Positions 61,050 through 64,000 of a DNA stretch of 64,000 nt are shown here, one piece after another. A program made the position numbers and the translations under genes. The notes beneath the pieces are model-generated. The model ran no database searches, was not told the origin of the DNA, and saw nothing but the letters and a program-made list of their open reading frames with translations. Position 1 is the stretch's first letter; each line of letters starts with the position of its first letter. Location: contig NZ_JAPKNH010000001.1 of the NCBI RefSeq assembly GCF_026344005.1, positions 992,001 through 1,056,000 on the forward strand. The letters are read 5' to 3'. This DNA is from Kaistia terrae (lineage in GTDB: Bacteria > Pseudomonadota > Alphaproteobacteria > Rhizobiales > Kaistiaceae).

Positions 61050-61873
61050 CCCGCTCGACCTTCCGGCGAGATGACGCCGAACTCAGCGTGTTCGACAGCG
61101 TCGATGGTTGCCCCGTCGTGTTCCAGCACGGGCTTGGCGGTGACAACGGGCAGGTCGTGGAGAATTTCCCGGATGGCCCAGACTATCGCCGGCTGACGGT
61201 CGAATGCCGGGCACAGGGCCATTCGACGCCCGGTAATGTCCGGCCGTTCTCGATTGCCATGTTTGCCAACGACATTCTGGCTGTTTGCGACGCACGCGGG
61301 ATCGAGCGCTTTGTCATGGGGGGGATCTCGATGGGAGCGGCGATCGCGCTGCACATCGCGCATCATCATCCCGAGCGTGTCGCCGGCCTCGTGCTGGCAC
61401 GCCCCGCCTGGCTGTTCGATCCGGCACCGGAGAACATGCGTCCCTATGCCAAGGTGGCGGAAGTCCTGCGGCTGTATCCGCGCGAGGAGGCGGGTGCTGC
61501 CTTCGAAGCACTGCCTATCGCCGCGCAACTTCGCCGCGACGCACGGGACAATCTGGCTTCGCTGCTGAAATTCATCGATCGACCGAACGCGGAGCTGACG
61601 GCGGACCTCCTGTCCGACATCGCCCATGACGGACCGGGCGTGACCATGGCGCAGGCGGCTGCTCTGGATGTGCCGACGCTGGTGATCGGCCATGGCGTCG
61701 ATCACGCCCATCCGCTCGCCTATGCGCAGCAACTTGCCGCCACCATTCCGGACGCGCGCATGGTCGAGATCGCCCCGAAGGCGACCGACAAAACGCGCCA
61801 TGTTTCCGAGTTTCGTAGCGCGCTGCACGACTTCCTGCGCGCCCTGCATCCGATTCAGGAGAAGACCGCATGA
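61046..61873 (+). CDS. Alpha/beta hydrolase in sugar operon
   Basis: A 275-residue alpha/beta hydrolase with oxyanion region VFQHGLGGDNGQ, nucleophile elbow FVMGGISMGAAIAL (Ser) and a likely acid Asp in VIGHGVDHAHP. The final His is probably the one in KATDKTRHVSEF. It resembles enol-lactonase or esterase types. Its position between a sugar isomerase and an RPE-like epimerase, with 4-base overlaps on both sides, points to cleavage of a sugar lactone or ester in the same pathway. Confidence 0.85.
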   Translation: MTRSTFRRDDAELSVFDSVDGCPVVFQHGLGGDNGQVVENFPDGPDYRRLTVECRAQGHSTPGNVRPFSIAMFANDILAVCDARGIERFVMGGISMGAAIALHIAHHHPERVAGLVLARPAWLFDPAPENMRPYAKVAEVLRLYPREEAGAAFEALPIAAQLRRDARDNLASLLKFIDRPNAELTADLLSDIAHDGPGVTMAQAAALDVPTLVIGHGVDHAHPLAYAQQLAATIPDARMVEIAPKATDKTRHVSEFRSALHDFLRALHPIQEKTA

Positions 61874-62601
61874 CGACCTCGAACAAGCCTGCCGCCGGTT
61901 GGCTCAAAGCCCTGCCGCGCAACCGACTGCTTGGCGAATTCTCGCTGTGGTCGGCCGATCTCTGCAATTTCGAGCGCGATATCGCGCGGATTGATGCGCA
62001 TGTCGATCTTCATCATATCGACGTCGCAGACGGGCATTTCGCCCCGGCTCTACTGTTCTTCCCGGATCTCGTCGCTCGCATTCGTGGCCTGACCAGCAAG
62101 CCGCTGCATGTGCATCTGATGGTTCAGGACGACATCCTGCTGAACCAGATCCGCCAGTTCGCCGAGGCCGGTGCTGACCTGATCTCGATTCATGTCGAGA
62201 ATGCCGCCGTGGCCGAGGAAGCGTTGGCGCTGATCGTCGATCTGGGCGTCGAGGCCGGCATGGTGCTCCGGCTCGAGACGCCGGTTGAAACAGTCAGGCC
62301 GTGGCTGCCAAGGCTGGCATTCGTCACATTGCTCGGTACGGCAATCGGCGTGAAGGGGCAGGGGCTCTCGGATGAGGCCTGCCCGCGCCTTGAGGCCGTC
62401 CGCGCCATGTTGAAGGAAGCCGGTCTGGAAGACGCCGTCCGGCTGGCCGCTGATGGCGGCATCCGCGAAAACACCGTACCGCGCTTGCGTGCCGCGAGTG
62501 CCGAGACCGTCGTGCTCGGCTCGCTCGCCTTTGGCGATCCCGATCTGGCCGGACGCATGGCCTGGCTGCACGCACTTCCGGCTCCCGGCGAGGCGGCATG
62601 A
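61870..62601 (+). CDS. Ribulose-phosphate 3-epimerase family protein
   Basis: A 243-residue (beta/alpha)8 protein of the RPE family. It has FSLWSADLCNFERDIARID, HHIDVADGHFAP (metal His and catalytic Asp), HVHLMVQDD (His), AGADLISIHVENAAV and VRLAADGGIRENTVP (second catalytic Asp), with a phosphate-binding GSLAF. Relatives include D-ribulose-5-P and D-allulose-6-P 3-epimerase (AlsE). The first half is less like Rpe than expected, so a hexulose or other phosphate substrate is likely. It is coupled to the ROK kinase. Confidence 0.86.
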   Translation: MTTSNKPAAGWLKALPRNRLLGEFSLWSADLCNFERDIARIDAHVDLHHIDVADGHFAPALLFFPDLVARIRGLTSKPLHVHLMVQDDILLNQIRQFAEAGADLISIHVENAAVAEEALALIVDLGVEAGMVLRLETPVETVRPWLPRLAFVTLLGTAIGVKGQGLSDEACPRLEAVRAMLKEAGLEDAVRLAADGGIRENTVPRLRAASAETVVLGSLAFGDPDLAGRMAWLHALPAPGEAA

Positions 62602-63548
62602 CGCGCGCGGCGCTCGCCATCGATCTCGGCGGGACGGAACTGCGCGCTGCCGTCGTCGAGGCAATGGGCCGCGTCGCCGCCTTCGCCGCGACGCCGACCG
62701 ACGCGCTGGGCGGGCCGCAGGCTGTCATCGCCCAGATGGAAGCGTTGATCGGCCAGGTGCGGGCGGAAACGCCTGGGGCCAGCATCGTCGGTCTTGGCAT
62801 TGGCGCACCGGGGCCGCTCGACCCCGATGCCGGCGTCGTTGTCGACGCGCCAACGCTGCAAGGCTGGCGGGACGTTCCGCTGGCGGCGATCCTTTCCGAG
62901 CGCCTCGGCGTTCAGGTCAAGCTGGAAAATGACGCCAATGCGGCGGCGCTTGGCGAGTGGCGCTTCGGTGCTGGCCAGGGGACGCAGTCGATGGTGTTCA
63001 TCACCGTCTCGACCGGCCTCGGCGGCGGCGTCATTGTCGATGGCCACCTGCTGCATGGCCGGCGTGGGCTTGCCGGTGAAATTGGCCACATGACGATTTC
63101 CGAACGTCCAGAACGGTGCGCCTGCGGCGGTGTCGGTTGCTGGGAGGCTTTTGCTTCTGGCACGGCGCTGGCTCGCGAAGCCGCCCGGCTCGTGGCGTCC
63201 GGCGACGCGCCCGAGATGGCGCGGCTCGCTGGCGGCCGTCCCGTCACGGGGCGCCACGTTGCCGAGGCCGCGCAGAAGGGCGATGTACCTGCCCTGAAAC
63301 TGCTCGATGACGAAGCGCGCTGGCTCGGTATCGGCCTGACCAATCTGCTGCACCTCTATTCGCCCGAGCGGTTGATCCTTGGTGGCGGCGTCGGAAGTCT
63401 GCTGCCGCTGATGCACGAGACGATCAAGCAGACGATCCGCGAACGGGCCATGTCGGCCTTTCGCGATGTTCCGGTGGTGGCAGCAGCACTTGGCCGCAAT
63501 GCCGGCCTTGTCGGGGCTGCCAGCCTCGTGCTCAAGGGGGCGGCATGA
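62598..63548 (+). CDS. ROK family sugar kinase
   Basis: A 316-residue ROK protein. It has the ATP site AIDLGGTELRAAVVE, GLGIGAPGPLDPDAGVV, the sugar-binding ENDANAAALGEWRF (catalytic Asp), TVSTGLGGGVIV, and GLAGEIGHMTI with the zinc site CACGGVGCWEAFASG (His plus three Cys). There is no N-terminal helix-turn-helix, so it is a kinase rather than a NagC-type repressor. With the RPE-like gene before it, it resembles the E. coli alsE-alsK pair. It probably phosphorylates the sugar. It overlaps the DeoR gene by ATGA. Confidence 0.9.
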   Translation: MTRAALAIDLGGTELRAAVVEAMGRVAAFAATPTDALGGPQAVIAQMEALIGQVRAETPGASIVGLGIGAPGPLDPDAGVVVDAPTLQGWRDVPLAAILSERLGVQVKLENDANAAALGEWRFGAGQGTQSMVFITVSTGLGGGVIVDGHLLHGRRGLAGEIGHMTISERPERCACGGVGCWEAFASGTALAREAARLVASGDAPEMARLAGGRPVTGRHVAEAAQKGDVPALKLLDDEARWLGIGLTNLLHLYSPERLILGGGVGSLLPLMHETIKQTIRERAMSAFRDVPVVAAALGRNAGLVGAASLVLKGAA

Positions 63549-64000
63549 CCATCGACGAAACGCCCCCACCTGGCCCGACCGACTCCGAAACTGGCAGCGG
63601 CGCCCTTCCTGCGCTTCGGCACAGCCGGCTGCTGCATTATCTGCAGGATCGCAGCCAGGCGACGGTGGCGGAACTGGTCACCCTTCTGGAGGTCTCGCGC
63701 GACACCGTCAGGCGCGATCTCGACCTGCTGGAGCGGCGGGGCCTGCTCGTGCGCACCCATGGCGGCGCGGTCACGAAGGATCGTCTGGTCCGGGTCGATA
63801 CGACCATGGGCCTGCGCATGGACGAGCATGTCGAGGCGAAGCGCCGGATCGGTCAGGAGGCGGCGAACCTGATCCGGGATGACGAAACGCTGATCCTGAA
63901 TGGCGGCTCGACGATCTGCTTTTTTGCGGCGGCGCTGGGCGGGCGGCGAAACCTCACCATCGTCACCAACAACCTGCGCCTGCCGGCCGTCGTGCCGGAG
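63545..64000 (+). CDS. DeoR/GlpR family regulator, N-terminal part
   Basis: The gene runs off the window end: 152 codons are present of about 255-270 expected. After a Pro-rich N-terminal extension of about 25 residues, the DeoR helix-turn-helix covers about 30-85: RLLHYLQDRSQATVAEL, LEVSRDTVRRDLDLLERRG and RTHGGAV. The DeoRC sensor domain begins with VEAKRRIGQEAANLI, DETLILNGGSTICFFA and LTIVTNNL, the sugar-phosphate pocket. The ATG at 63545 overlaps the ROK stop. It likely controls this operon and the divergent dehydrogenase, possibly through the repeat at 58221. Confidence 0.92.
   Translation, partial: MTIDETPPPGPTDSETGSGALPALRHSRLLHYLQDRSQATVAELVTLLEVSRDTVRRDLDLLERRGLLVRTHGGAVTKDRLVRVDTTMGLRMDEHVEAKRRIGQEAANLIRDDETLILNGGSTICFFAAALGGRRNLTIVTNNLRLPAVVPE

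Noticed and set aside
1-64000. CRISPR array, prophage or insertion sequence
   Set aside because: No regularly spaced direct repeats, no transposase, integrase or phage structural gene was recognised in any frame.

Overview
The window is high-GC chromosomal DNA of an alphaproteobacterium, most likely of the order Hyphomicrobiales (Rhizobiales). The signs are the order nrdR-ribD-ribE-ribH-nusB-thiL, the cluster CBP3 chaperone/DUF177-plsX-fabH-ihfA-merR, an AapJQMP amino-acid transporter, a DUF2842 protein, and three copies of a RIME-like mosaic palindromic element. The genus cannot be fixed from the sequence alone; a Kaistia-like organism is a guess. Genes are tightly packed. Many neighbours share ATGA/TGATG/TAATG junctions, and three convergent pairs overlap at their ends. 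No prophage, insertion sequence, integrase or CRISPR array was seen.

Layout. 1-7950: housekeeping (end of nrdR, riboflavin genes, nusB, thiL, an MFS carrier, the proton-pumping pyrophosphatase hppA), closed by a strong terminator. 8030-13640: envelope and lipid genes (bamE, a cytochrome bc1 assembly chaperone, DUF177, plsX, fabH), ihfA, a MerR-type regulator and tRNA-Pro(GGG). 14159-17338: a secreted Cys-rich protein, an OmpA-like protein, beta-carbonic anhydrase and a Nudix hydrolase, separated by the longest non-coding stretches. 17579-27062: a surface-polysaccharide locus (polymerase/ligase, priming sugar-1-P transferase, GT4, Wza-type exporter, GumC-type co-polymerase fused to a degenerate kinase domain, GNAT, polysaccharide deacetylase) whose gene set resembles holdfast/unipolar-adhesin loci. 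27043-29722: DUF2842, heme A synthase and an M24 peptidase. 29861-36137: ADP-heptose synthesis and inner-core heptosyltransferases (waaC, hldE, gmhB, hldD, waaF) with an AGE-family isomerase coupled to hldE. 36185-39344: a Pro-rich repeat protein and a giant DUF2339 membrane protein. 39513-43263: a coupled set GT39-PAP2-GT2-LAB_N that looks like a polyprenyl-phosphate-sugar lipid A/LPS modification unit. 43256-55390: metC, aapJQMP, an OmpA protein, sseA, AlaX, cysteine synthase and photolyase. 55392-56889: an acyltransferase and a small secreted protein. 57009-64000: two divergent transcription units of Gfo/Idh/MocA dehydrogenases, xylose-isomerase-like TIM barrels, an alpha/beta hydrolase, an RPE-like epimerase, a ROK kinase and a DeoR regulator cut by the window end. 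This is probably a catabolic module for an unidentified sugar.

The points most worth a second look are the RibD whose deaminase zinc site is entirely replaced (R65, S90 and V99 at the His/Cys/Cys positions) while the reductase domain looks intact; the adhesin-like polysaccharide locus with its Walker-A-less kinase domain; the uncharacterised sugar operon with a perfect 10-bp inverted repeat in its divergent promoter region; and the AGE isomerase sitting in the ADP-heptose operon where no gmhA is present.
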